Source: an uncultured Eggerthella sp. (GTDB taxonomy: Bacteria > Actinomycetota > Coriobacteriia > Coriobacteriales > Eggerthellaceae). Taken from it: DNA of 5,150 bases. Of this stretch, positions 1 to 5,150 are shown piece after piece. The DNA lies in contig CABRGJ010000090.1 of NCBI GenBank assembly GCA_902470405.1, positions 1-5,150 of the forward strand. Direction: 5' to 3'. A model generated the notes under the pieces. The model was not told the origin of the DNA, ran no database searches, and was given only the letters and a program-made list of their open reading frames with translations. Position 1 is the stretch's first letter; every line of letters starts with the position of its first letter. The position numbers and the translations under genes are program-made.

Positions 1-959
1 TTGCCCACATCGCAGAAGTCGTAGGCGAACTTACCACGCGTAAGCGTTGGACAACTTGCAGGCTCGACCGCGATGAAATACGGTGCGTCCTTCCCCTCGA
101 GCTTATCCGCCATGAATGGCGCCATAAGCCCGCCTAGATTCGATCCGCCGCCCGCGCAACCGATCAGAATATCAGGTCTCACGCCGATCTTCTCGAGTGC
201 GGCTTTCGTCTCGATACCAATGATGGACTGATGGAGCAGCACCTGATTGAGCACTGACCCGAGCGTGTAACGGCACCCTTCAGTGGATACCGCTTCCTCG
301 ACCGCTTCCGAGATCGCCGTACCGAGCGAACCGGTGTTATCAGGATCCTTTTCCAAGATCGAACGACCGACATTGGTCTCCATAGAAGGAGACGGGGTAA
401 CGCGCGCATTATAAGTCTCCATGACCGCTTTGCGGAACGGTTTCTGCATTGCAGAGCACTTCACCATGAAGACATGGAGATCGAGCCCAAAGAAACCAGT
501 CGCCATCGAAAGCGCAGTACCCCATTGGCCCGCGCCTGTTTCGGTGGTAAGGCACTTCAATCCTTGTTCTTTAGCATAGTATGCCTGCGCGATCGCTGAA
601 TTGAGCTTGTGTGAGCCCGAAGTATTATTGCCCTCGAACTTGTAGTAGATCTTTGCAGGCGTATCGAGCGCTTCCTCTAGAAACTTCGCATGAATAAGCG
701 GGCTCGGTCGATACATACGATAGAAATCGCGCACCTCATTCGGGATCGGGATGAACTTATCGGTCGCGTTCAGCTCTTGCTTGGCAAGCTCTGTGCAGAA
801 AACCGGCTCAAGATCGGCGACCGTCATCGGCTCAAGCGTTGCTGGATTTAGGATCGGCGCATGATCGGTATTCATGAACGCACGGATGTTCAGCCATTCT
901 TTAGGCAATTCATCCTCTGCGAGATAGGTCTTGTACTCGGTGCTGGTGCGGTTTGTCAT
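1..959 (-). CDS. trpB: Tryptophan synthase beta chain, TrpB2-like, partial (C-terminus beyond window)
   Basis: This PLP enzyme condenses indole with L-serine to give tryptophan in the cytoplasm. The 319 codons present start MTNRTSTEYKTYLAEDELP and are open to the left edge; the family is usually about 420-460 aa, so roughly the last quarter is missing. The Schiff-base lysine is K118 in EGNNTSGSHKLNSA. It is followed by TETGAGQWGTALS and the PLP-phosphate loop GCAGGGSNLGG. The N-terminal extension with MYRPSPL and the NNTSGSHK form of the lysine motif fit the TrpB2 (stand-alone) class rather than TrpB1, which pairs with TrpA. No trpA or other trp gene lies upstream. The chosen ATG has AAGGAG 5 nt upstream. 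An in-frame ATG 9 codons earlier (984-986), right after the leader terminator, has no close Shine-Dalgarno. Expression is predicted to be controlled by the tRNA-Trp T-box upstream. The enzyme family is certain; TrpB2 versus TrpB1 is about 0.85 sure. Some TrpB2 proteins may act as serine deaminases. Confidence 0.95.
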   Translation of the reverse strand, partial: MTNRTSTEYKTYLAEDELPKEWLNIRAFMNTDHAPILNPATLEPMTVADLEPVFCTELAKQELNATDKFIPIPNEVRDFYRMYRPSPLIHAKFLEEALDTPAKIYYKFEGNNTSGSHKLNSAIAQAYYAKEQGLKCLTTETGAGQWGTALSMATGFFGLDLHVFMVKCSAMQKPFRKAVMETYNARVTPSPSMETNVGRSILEKDPDNTGSLGTAISEAVEEAVSTEGCRYTLGSVLNQVLLHQSIIGIETKAALEKIGVRPDILIGCAGGGSNLGGLMAPFMADKLEGKDAPYFIAVEPASCPTLTRGKFAYDFCDVG

Positions 960-964
960 GTGTT

Positions 965-970
965 CTCCTT
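965..970 (-). promoter_or_regulatory. Ribosome binding site of trpB
   Basis: The minus strand reads AAGGAG followed by 5 nt (AACAC) and then ATG. This decides the start at 959 over the in-frame ATG at 984-986. A small inverted repeat (TCCG...CGGA, 971-983) lies just upstream of it. Confidence 0.85.
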
Positions 971-986
971 TCCGAAGACCGGACAT

Positions 987-1026
987 AAAAAAAACGCCCT
1001 GTCTCCTTTCACGTTTCCGTGCAGGG
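987..1026 (-). terminator. T-box regulated intrinsic terminator before trpB
   Basis: In the minus-strand RNA, CCCUG (1022-1026) pairs with CAGGG (997-1001) around an inner CACG-GAAA-CGUG hairpin (1010-1021), followed by CG and eight U residues (987-994). The 3' arm is preceded by an unpaired AAAGGAGA. The CCCUG arm is the same strand that pairs with the T-box in the antiterminator, so the two folds exclude each other: transcription stops when tRNA-Trp is charged. An alternative pairing, GUCCCU with AGG(A)GAC, is also possible but lies further from the U-tract. Confidence 0.85.
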
Positions 1027-1262
1027 ACAAGAGCGAACTCCTGCGGTGCCACCACTGCTTGATGCTTTTGCATCCTCTCATGAACTGCTCGCACCACGCG
1101 CGAACACCTCTGCTCTATTACGGGAGCTCCCGTTCTTCACTACTGCGAATCGCTCCGGTTCGCAAAGACCCTCTGAGGCCCATTGGTCAGTTCGTTCGCT
1201 ATCAGGCTTCCACCATCCCTGACTCGCTTGAAGCACGTCACTGCCGTCTTCCCCATCATCGG
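987..1262 (-). promoter_or_regulatory. T-box riboswitch leader, predicted tRNA-Trp specific, controlling trpB
   Basis: The leader RNA reads minus-strand and senses uncharged tRNA. Stem I is closed by GAAGAC (1246-1251) with GUCUUU (1164-1169) and carries a typical distal segment, AUGGUGGAAG, within 1202-1228. A UGG codon at 1180-1182, preceded by AA and followed by G, sits where the specifier is expected. Next come hairpin GCGAA/UUCGC (1145-1163), palindrome ACGGGAGCUCCCGU (1120-1133) and a stem III candidate GAUGC-AAAA-GCAUC (1061-1074). The T-box core UGGCACCGC is at 1043-1051. The antiterminator folds completely: CAG(U)GG (1052-1057) pairs CCCUG (1022-1026), a 7-nt bulge UGGCACC follows, then GCAGGAG-UUCG-CUCUUGU (1027-1044). 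The UGGC bulge would pair with a GCCA acceptor end, as in bacterial tRNA-Trp (discriminator G), agreeing with the UGG specifier. The T-box class is seen directly; tRNA-Trp specificity is inferred from these two matching signals. Exact ends are approximate. Confidence 0.92.
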
Positions 1263-1271
1263 TTTAGAACC

Positions 1272-1300
1272 ATGATAATCACGTCGCCACACATTTTCAA
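1272..1300 (-). promoter_or_regulatory. Sigma70-type promoter of the trpB T-box leader
   Basis: On the minus strand, TTGAAA (1295-1300) and TATCAT (1272-1277) each match 5 of 6 consensus bases and are separated by exactly 17 bp. The predicted transcription start, about 1262-1266, falls just before the first arm of T-box stem I, as expected. The promoter sits in the 379-bp gap between the phosphatase gene and trpB. No clear terminator separates it from the phosphatase gene, so some read-through into the leader is possible. Confidence 0.75.
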
Positions 1301-1338
1301 GCACAAAATGGCGGATGACAGGCGCAAGCATACGCAAG

Positions 1339-1803
1339 CTAGAAACGCAGCGAACGTTTCAAATGCTCGAGAAGCACGGTACAACCAGCATCCACGTCGT
1401 CGAAAGTCGTTTCGAAATCGCCCGTGTACCAGGGATCGGCAACATCACGCGAGAGGCCAACCCAATCCAGCAGCAAACTACATTTCTCTTCAGGATCATT
1501 TCTGAACAAACGCATCATATCGCGACGATTGTATTCATCCATGCCTACGATATAGTCAAAACGATCGTAGTCTTCACGGCGAACGAGGTGCGCAGCGCGA
1601 GGCATGAATGGGATGCTATAGTGCTCGAGGATCTTGCGCGTACCACGGTGAATGTCGGAACCGATCTCATCGGTATGAAGCGCCGCAGATTCGACCTGAA
1701 TCACCTCGCCCAACCCTGCGCGATCGAGCTTGTCCTTCATGACGAATTCAGCCATAGGAGAGCGACAGATATTCCCGTGACAAAGAAAGAGGATCGCGGT
1801 CAT
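1339..1803 (-). CDS. Low-molecular-weight protein tyrosine phosphatase
   Basis: This cytoplasmic enzyme removes phosphate from phosphotyrosine (or small phosphate esters) through a cysteinyl-phosphate intermediate. The 154-aa length is typical of the family. The P-loop CHGNICRS gives catalytic C8 and R14 immediately at the N-terminus. The general acid is D123 in the DPWYTG motif near the C-terminus; this aromatic-rich version resembles the YfkJ/eukaryotic-like class more than the Wzb class tied to capsule tyrosine kinases. No membrane segment or signal peptide is seen. The ATG start has AAAGGA (1811-1816) 7 nt upstream. The gene lies 50 nt after rsmI on the same strand and probably ends the ridA-rsmI transcript. 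The substrate cannot be inferred; no tyrosine kinase or polysaccharide gene is in the window. Confidence 0.93.
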   Translation of the reverse strand: MTAILFLCHGNICRSPMAEFVMKDKLDRAGLGEVIQVESAALHTDEIGSDIHRGTRKILEHYSIPFMPRAAHLVRREDYDRFDYIVGMDEYNRRDMMRLFRNDPEEKCSLLLDWVGLSRDVADPWYTGDFETTFDDVDAGCTVLLEHLKRSLRF

Positions 1804-1853
1804 ACAAGAATCCTTTCAGTCATATCGATAGCCACTTGCAAGCCATTCGCGAA

Positions 1854-2714
1854 TCAAGCGTCATGAACGATCTCGTAAGCATCGTTGCGTGAGAGCCCGT
1901 AGGTCTCGCGAAGATGCGCCATGATCTCCTTTTTGGAAAGATCGCCCGCTGCCAGCAGCTCCGCAGCCTTTATCGCCGCATCGCCTCTGCTCGAATCTGC
2001 GCGGAGGCGCTCCTCAGTTTTATCGGGCGCATCGATCACCAATACGATCTCACCCTTGATGGAAGACTCCATCGCACGTAGCGTGAAGATGGTAGCAACT
2101 TCAGCTGCGCTTCCACGTACCACTTCCTCATGAAGTTTCGTGAGCTCACGGCAGACTGCTACCCGACGCTGTGGAAGCACTTCGGCCACCGCTTCGAGCG
2201 CAGAAGCGATCCGCTGCGGGCTTTCGTAGAACACAAGTACCGCATCGAGCACAGAGAGTGATTTAAGTATTGCTCGACGCTCCCCTGCCTTACGTGGAAA
2301 GAAGGAGCCGAAATAGAAGTTCGATGCCGTGAAACCACTCGCCACATAGGCAGTCGCAACCGCCGTACCACCAGGCAGAACCTCGACAGAGAGATCACGT
2401 TCGTGTGCCCGATCGATCAAGCGCTGACCAGGATCGGAGACACCTGGCATGCCCGCATCGGAACAATAGCACACGCACTCCCCAGCCTCCACGCGATCGA
2501 GCACCGCGTCCGCTTTTGCGGCGATGCTAGCCTCATCCAAGCGCTGGAGCCGCTTCGAGATGCCGAGCGCCGAAAGCAGCTTGCCCGTAACGCGCGTATC
2601 TTCACAACAGACCATATCGCATGCTTCGAGCGCTTCACGTGCGCGTACGGTCATATCGCCCAAGTTTCCGAGTGGCGTTGGACAGATGATGAGCTTGCCC
2701 GCGTTAGTCGACAA
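1854..2714 (-). CDS. rsmI: 16S rRNA (cytidine(1402)-2'-O)-methyltransferase RsmI
   Basis: RsmI is a SAM-dependent tetrapyrrole-methylase-fold enzyme that 2'-O-methylates C1402 in the decoding centre of 16S rRNA. Motifs in order: PTPLGNLGD (residues 12-20), CEDTR (37-41), SDAGMPGVSDPG (85-96, SAM site), LPGGTAVATAYVASG, FPRKAGERR, YESPQRI, CRELTKLHEE and KGEIVLVI, then a helical C-terminal tail. The start chosen is TTG at 2712-2714, giving (M)STNAGKLIICPTP and 286 aa, the normal family length. The longer open frame to 2846 adds 44 residues of arginine- and serine-rich sequence that is merely ridA read in another frame. The gene overlaps the ridA end by 11 nt. No good Shine-Dalgarno lies at the right distance (GGTGG is only 3 nt away), which suggests translational coupling to ridA. 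A CTG one codon earlier is a less likely alternative. Confidence 0.93.
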   Translation of the reverse strand: MSTNAGKLIICPTPLGNLGDMTVRAREALEACDMVCCEDTRVTGKLLSALGISKRLQRLDEASIAAKADAVLDRVEAGECVCYCSDAGMPGVSDPGQRLIDRAHERDLSVEVLPGGTAVATAYVASGFTASNFYFGSFFPRKAGERRAILKSLSVLDAVLVFYESPQRIASALEAVAEVLPQRRVAVCRELTKLHEEVVRGSAAEVATIFTLRAMESSIKGEIVLVIDAPDKTEERLRADSSRGDAAIKAAELLAAGDLSKKEIMAHLRETYGLSRNDAYEIVHDA

Positions 2715-3081
2715 CAGCCACCACTTCGACCTCGACGAGTGCCCCCTTGGGAAGCGCCGCAACACCGACTGCTGAGCGCGCAGGAAGATTCTTATCAAAA
2801 TATCGCGCATACACTTCATTGAATGCGACGAAATCATCGATGTCATCCAAGAAACAGGTAGTCTTCACCACATGGTCCAGATCGGTCCCTGCTGCTTCCA
2901 ATAGGCCAGTCACATTCTTCATGACCTGCTCAGCCTGCTCTTGAATAGTGCTTCCCACCATCTCGCCGCTATGCGGGTCAAGTGCGATCTGACCTGATGC
3001 GAACAGCATCCCATTTACGACGATTCCCTGCGAGTACGGCCCGATCGCCGCTGGTGCATTGTCCGTACGAACTACTTTCAT
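2704..3081 (-). CDS. ridA: RidA family reactive enamine/imine deaminase
   Basis: RidA (YjgF/YER057c/UK114) hydrolyses 2-aminoacrylate and 2-aminocrotonate enamine/imine intermediates released by PLP enzymes such as threonine ammonia-lyase, giving 2-oxoacids and ammonia and protecting other PLP enzymes. The 125-aa protein has IGPYSQG (13-19), FASGQIALDP, the TTCFLDD segment and the signature LPARSAVGVAALPKGALVEVE. R102 aligns with the substrate-carboxylate arginine (E. coli R105) and E117 with the catalytic glutamate (E. coli E120), so the copy should be an active RidA-subfamily enzyme. The ATG at 3079-3081 is preferred: GGAAGAG (3088-3094) lies 6 nt upstream and MKVVRTDNAP matches the family start. 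A TTG at 3105 would add eight residues. It is first in a minus-strand group with rsmI (11-nt overlap) and the phosphatase, and divergent from ilvA. Confidence 0.95.
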   Translation of the reverse strand: MKVVRTDNAPAAIGPYSQGIVVNGMLFASGQIALDPHSGEMVGSTIQEQAEQVMKNVTGLLEAAGTDLDHVVKTTCFLDDIDDFVAFNEVYARYFDKNLPARSAVGVAALPKGALVEVEVVAVVD

Positions 3082-3087
3082 GCGTTG

Positions 3088-3094
3088 CTCTTCC
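3088..3094 (-). promoter_or_regulatory. Ribosome binding site of ridA
   Basis: GGAAGAG on the minus strand is 6 nt before the ATG at 3081. It supports this start over the in-frame GTG (3096) and TTG (3105). Confidence 0.55.
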
Positions 3095-3112
3095 ACTCTT
3101 ACCAACTAATGC

Positions 3113-3140
3113 TTTCAATTGCGCTTCACTTATTTACAAT
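3113..3140 (+). promoter_or_regulatory. Candidate promoter of ilvA in the divergent ridA/ilvA gap
   Basis: TACAAT (3135-3140) matches the -10 consensus in 5 of 6 bases. The only suitably placed -35 is the weak TTTCAA (3113-3118, 3 of 6), 16 bp upstream. The implied transcript has an untranslated leader of about 80 nt. It contains two small inverted repeats, GTTTTC/GAAAAC (3150-3171) and GGCAT-AAGAA-ATGCC (3180-3194), with no recognisable riboswitch. The promoter for ridA must also lie in this 146-bp gap, but I could not identify a convincing one. Confidence 0.4.
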
Positions 3141-3210
3141 AGAAAAGGCGTTTTCATTATTCCACGAAAACCCAATCCTGGCATAAGAAATGCCCGAAAC
3201 AACACTACAC

Positions 3211-3216
3211 GAAGGA
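3211..3216 (+). promoter_or_regulatory. Ribosome binding site of ilvA
   Basis: GAAGGA lies 11 nt before the ATG at 3228-3230, slightly long spacing. An in-frame ATG at 3216-3218 overlaps this site and has no Shine-Dalgarno of its own, so 3228 is preferred. Confidence 0.5.
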
Positions 3217-3227
3217 TGCGACGCACC

Positions 3228-4439
3228 ATGCTCACGATCGATACGTTCGAAGATGCTTCCAAGAGAGTCAAAGAGGTCACCCAGGAAACAAAGCTCATTT
3301 ACAGCCCGCACTTCAGCAAAGAGACCGGAAACGATATCTATCTGAAGCCAGAGAATATGCAGCGAACCGGAGCATATAAGGTGCGCGGTGCCTACTACAA
3401 GATCTCAACGCTCACCGATGAAGAGCGCTCGCGTGGGCTCATCACCGCATCGGCAGGCAATCACGCGCAAGGCGTAGCCTACGCTGCCAAGAAGTTTGGC
3501 GTGCCCGCCACCATCGTCATGCCTACCACCACACCCTACATCAAGGTCGAGCGCACCAAGGCGCATGGCGCAGAAGTGGTGTTGGCCGGTGAAGTCTACG
3601 ACGAATCCTACGAACACGCGATGCAACTGGCCGAGGAAAAAGGTCTCACGTTCATCCATCCGTTCAATGATCTACAGGTCGCTGCGGGCCAAGGGTCGAT
3701 CGCAATGGAGATCGTGCAGGAACTTCCACTGGTCGATGCGATCCTCGTTCCTATTGGTGGCGGCGGTCTAGCATCAGGTGTCTCGACGCTTGCAAAACTG
3801 CTCAACCCGCGCATCAAGGTGATCGGCGTAGAGCCTGAAGGTGCTGCCTGTATGAAGGCTTCGCTCGAAGCAGGGCATGTCGTGAAACTGCCACATGTCA
3901 GCACTATCGCTGACGGCACTGCAGTACTCGAGCCAGGTGATAAGGTCTTTCCTTACATCCAGGAAAATATCGACGAGATCATCACGGTGAGCGATGATGA
4001 ACTCATCGTCGCTTTCTTGGACATGGTCGAGAACCACAAGATGGTCGTTGAGAATTCTGGCCTGCTCACCATCGCCGCATTGAAGCACCTGAACATGCTC
4101 GATAAGAAGATCGTCTCGATCCTCTCAGGCGGCAATATGGACGTCATTACCATGGCAACGGTCGTACAGCATGGTCTCATCCAGCGCGACCGCATCTTCA
4201 CCGTTTCGGTGCTACTGCCCGATCGCCCTGGCGAGCTGGTGAATGTTGCATCGATCGTGGCAGAGCAGAACGGTAACGTCATTCGCCTCGATCATAATCA
4301 GTTCGTCACTGCAAACCGCAGCGCTGCCGTTGAATTGCGCGTCACGATCGAAGCCTTCGGTACCGACCACAAAGGACGCATCGTCCATGCGCTTCAAGAA
4401 GCAGGCTATTCCCCACAACTCATCCAAGCGCACCTCTAG
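3228..4439 (+). CDS. ilvA: Threonine ammonia-lyase, short form with C-terminal ACT domain
   Basis: This PLP enzyme deaminates L-threonine to 2-oxobutanoate, the first step toward isoleucine or a route of threonine catabolism. The 403-aa protein starts MLTIDTFEDASKRVKEVTQ. The Schiff-base lysine is K51 in ENMQRTGAYKVRGA (many relatives have SFK where this has AYK). SAGNHAQGVA (75-84) and the tetraglycine PLP-phosphate loop IGGGGLASG (176-184) follow, and SGGNMD ends the catalytic part. From about residue 325 a single ACT domain follows (FTVSVLLPDRPGELVNVASI), probably binding an amino-acid effector. A single short regulatory domain separates it from the E. coli IlvA form, which is over 500 aa with two ACT-like domains; it resembles the 400-aa IlvA/TdcB type of Gram-positives. 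Biosynthetic or catabolic role is not decidable here, since no other ilv or tdc gene is present. The upstream open frame from 2982 is read-through of the ridA region. It is divergent from ridA, whose product clears this enzyme's intermediates. Confidence 0.95.
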   Translation: MLTIDTFEDASKRVKEVTQETKLIYSPHFSKETGNDIYLKPENMQRTGAYKVRGAYYKISTLTDEERSRGLITASAGNHAQGVAYAAKKFGVPATIVMPTTTPYIKVERTKAHGAEVVLAGEVYDESYEHAMQLAEEKGLTFIHPFNDLQVAAGQGSIAMEIVQELPLVDAILVPIGGGGLASGVSTLAKLLNPRIKVIGVEPEGAACMKASLEAGHVVKLPHVSTIADGTAVLEPGDKVFPYIQENIDEIITVSDDELIVAFLDMVENHKMVVENSGLLTIAALKHLNMLDKKIVSILSGGNMDVITMATVVQHGLIQRDRIFTVSVLLPDRPGELVNVASIVAEQNGNVIRLDHNQFVTANRSAAVELRVTIEAFGTDHKGRIVHALQEAGYSPQLIQAHL

Positions 4440-4444
4440 CTCCC

Positions 4445-4465
4445 GATCGCGCTGCTTTGGCGATC
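4445..4465. repeat. Inverted repeat between convergent ilvA and DUF6273 genes
   Basis: GATCGC (4445-4450) and GCGATC (4460-4465) can form a 6-bp hairpin with a 9-nt loop in the 34-bp gap between the ilvA stop and the end of the DUF6273 frame. It could help end transcription of either convergent gene, but no U-tract follows on either strand, so I do not call it an intrinsic terminator. Confidence 0.3.
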
Positions 4466-4473
4466 CAAAACGA

Positions 4474-5150
4474 TCAGATGCAGAAGCAAATGACGACCGA
4501 AAGCTTATCATTCGCAGGCATGGAAAGCGGGGTTGTTTGTTCAGTGTCATAGCCGGCTCCCTGACTAAAGAACTGATCCGCCGTTTCAGGGTTGGGGCTG
4601 CGTAACCACCAGCTGAGCGCACTCTGCCAACTGTTTCTCAAACTCTGCCTTGAACGAGTCGTTCTCGAACAAAAGATATTGCAAGCCTTCAGCATTCAGC
4701 ACTTCTGCATACCCAATATCGCCTTCAGAGACACCCATCAGCTCAACGAATGAAGGTGCGAACAATTTGTCATTGGTGATGGTGACCGCATCACTCGATG
4801 TAGTGCTACCGGTATTATTAGTGGGCTTCTTCACCTCGACGATGTAATTCTGTAGATCCTCAGGGAGCTGAGAGAAAAGATCGTTGTTCAATGATGCGCG
4901 CAGCTGCGCATGATCCCACCCACCAGCATTGGTAGCGCTTGCATTCATGCCCTCTTCGTCCATCGGTACGGTAACAACGAATGTCATACCTGCATTGCCC
5001 GAATTATTACTGCGCGGGTCATGATAGACATCGATCAGGTGTGCTTGCGCTTTCGTACCATCAGCAAGCTCGAATTCCTTAGTCAGATCAGTGCGCAATG
5101 ATCCATCCTCAGCAACGAATCCGTGCTTCTTGGCTTCGCGCATCGCACCG
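4474..5150 (-). pseudogene. DUF6273-domain protein, C-terminal end, split by an apparent frameshift; partial at window edge
   Basis: The function is unknown; DUF6273 domains occur in surface or secreted proteins of Coriobacteriia and Firmicutes. The upstream part (open from 5150, stop 4586-4588) reads as a normal DUF6273 start: GTKAQAHLIDVYHD, GNAGMTFV, NAGGWDHAQLRASLNNDLF, LPEDLQNYIVEVKKPTNN and TITNDKLFAPSFVELMG. It then ends abruptly in TQPQP. The family's C-terminal hallmark, a WWLRSP motif and a closing CFCI-like strand, is present but in the next frame: WWLRSPNP at 4588-4611, then QFFSQGAG and LSVVICFCI with a stop at 4474-4476. Removing one base (or adding two) somewhere around 4612-4670 would join them. 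No long homopolymer or obvious slippery site is there. The ATG at 5143 is not the likely start, since the frame continues to the window edge. The copy may be a decayed gene, a sequencing error, or a protein that ends early at 4586. It is convergent with ilvA. Confidence 0.65.

Noticed and set aside
1301..1338. Search for a terminator after the phosphatase gene
   Set aside because: Only a short direct repeat, CTTGCG-TATG-CTTGCG, spanning the gene end; no stable hairpin with a U-tract.
861..1505. A 214-aa plus-strand open frame across the trpB start, T-box leader and phosphatase end
   Set aside because: It is antisense to well-supported features, has low-complexity His/Arg-rich composition and matches no family I recognise. 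The RNA structure explains the region.
1315..1866. A 183-aa plus-strand open frame antisense to the phosphatase gene
   Set aside because: It covers the phosphatase on the opposite strand, has no recognisable motif, and the phosphatase has its full catalytic signature.
2403..2822. A 139-aa plus-strand open frame within rsmI and ridA
   Set aside because: It is antisense to two strongly supported genes and has no motif.
2715..2846. N-terminal extension of rsmI
   Set aside because: This stretch is ridA coding sequence read in another frame. The extension is basic and unlike RsmI family N-termini.
3180..3194. GGCAT-AAGAA-ATGCC hairpin in the ilvA leader considered as an attenuator or terminator
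   Set aside because: Only 5 bp, no U-tract on either strand, and no leader peptide or riboswitch motif nearby.
2982..3227. N-terminal extension of ilvA
   Set aside because: It crosses the ridA coding region in antisense and the intergenic promoter region. The family alignment starts near 3228.
4212..4622. A 136-aa minus-strand open frame across the ilvA end and the DUF6273 end
   Set aside because: It is antisense to the ilvA ACT domain. Near 4600 it reads SAGGYAAPTL, the third frame of the DUF6273 region, without family similarity.

Overview
The window looks like a chromosomal segment of a moderate-GC Gram-positive bacterium. The best guess is a member of the Coriobacteriia (Actinomycetota). 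Two things point there: the DUF6273-type surface-protein domain at the right edge, which is common in that class, and a Firmicutes/Actinobacteria-type T-box leader. The placement is an inference from protein style; no rRNA or other marker is present.

Layout from left to right. Positions 1-959 (minus strand) hold the N-terminal 319 codons of a stand-alone tryptophan synthase beta chain of the TrpB2 type, cut by the window edge. Positions 960-1300 (minus) have no gene. They hold a sigma70-type promoter and a T-box riboswitch of about 280 nt, with a specifier codon (UGG), an antiterminator bulge (UGGC) and a competing terminator that together predict tRNA-Trp sensing. Positions 1339-3081 (minus) are a compact cluster transcribed ridA, then rsmI, then a low-molecular-weight protein tyrosine phosphatase. 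ridA and rsmI overlap, and rsmI appears to start at a TTG. Positions 3228-4439 (plus) encode a short-form threonine ammonia-lyase (IlvA/TdcB type) with a C-terminal ACT domain, divergent from ridA. Positions 4474-5150 (minus, convergent with ilvA) are the C-terminal end of a DUF6273-containing protein. Its domain is split between two reading frames, so the copy is either a frameshifted pseudogene or contains a sequence error.

How the genes fit together. Threonine ammonia-lyase releases reactive enamine/imine intermediates, and RidA hydrolyses them to the 2-oxoacid, so the divergent ilvA/ridA pair makes metabolic sense. TrpB2 is another PLP enzyme that passes through an aminoacrylate intermediate. 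RsmI (16S rRNA C1402 2'-O-methylation) and the phosphatase are housekeeping or signalling passengers of the ridA transcript. The strongest regulatory signal is the tRNA-Trp T-box in front of trpB2. The most unusual lesion is the frameshift in the DUF6273 gene. No CRISPR array, tRNA, rRNA, insertion sequence or defence system is visible.
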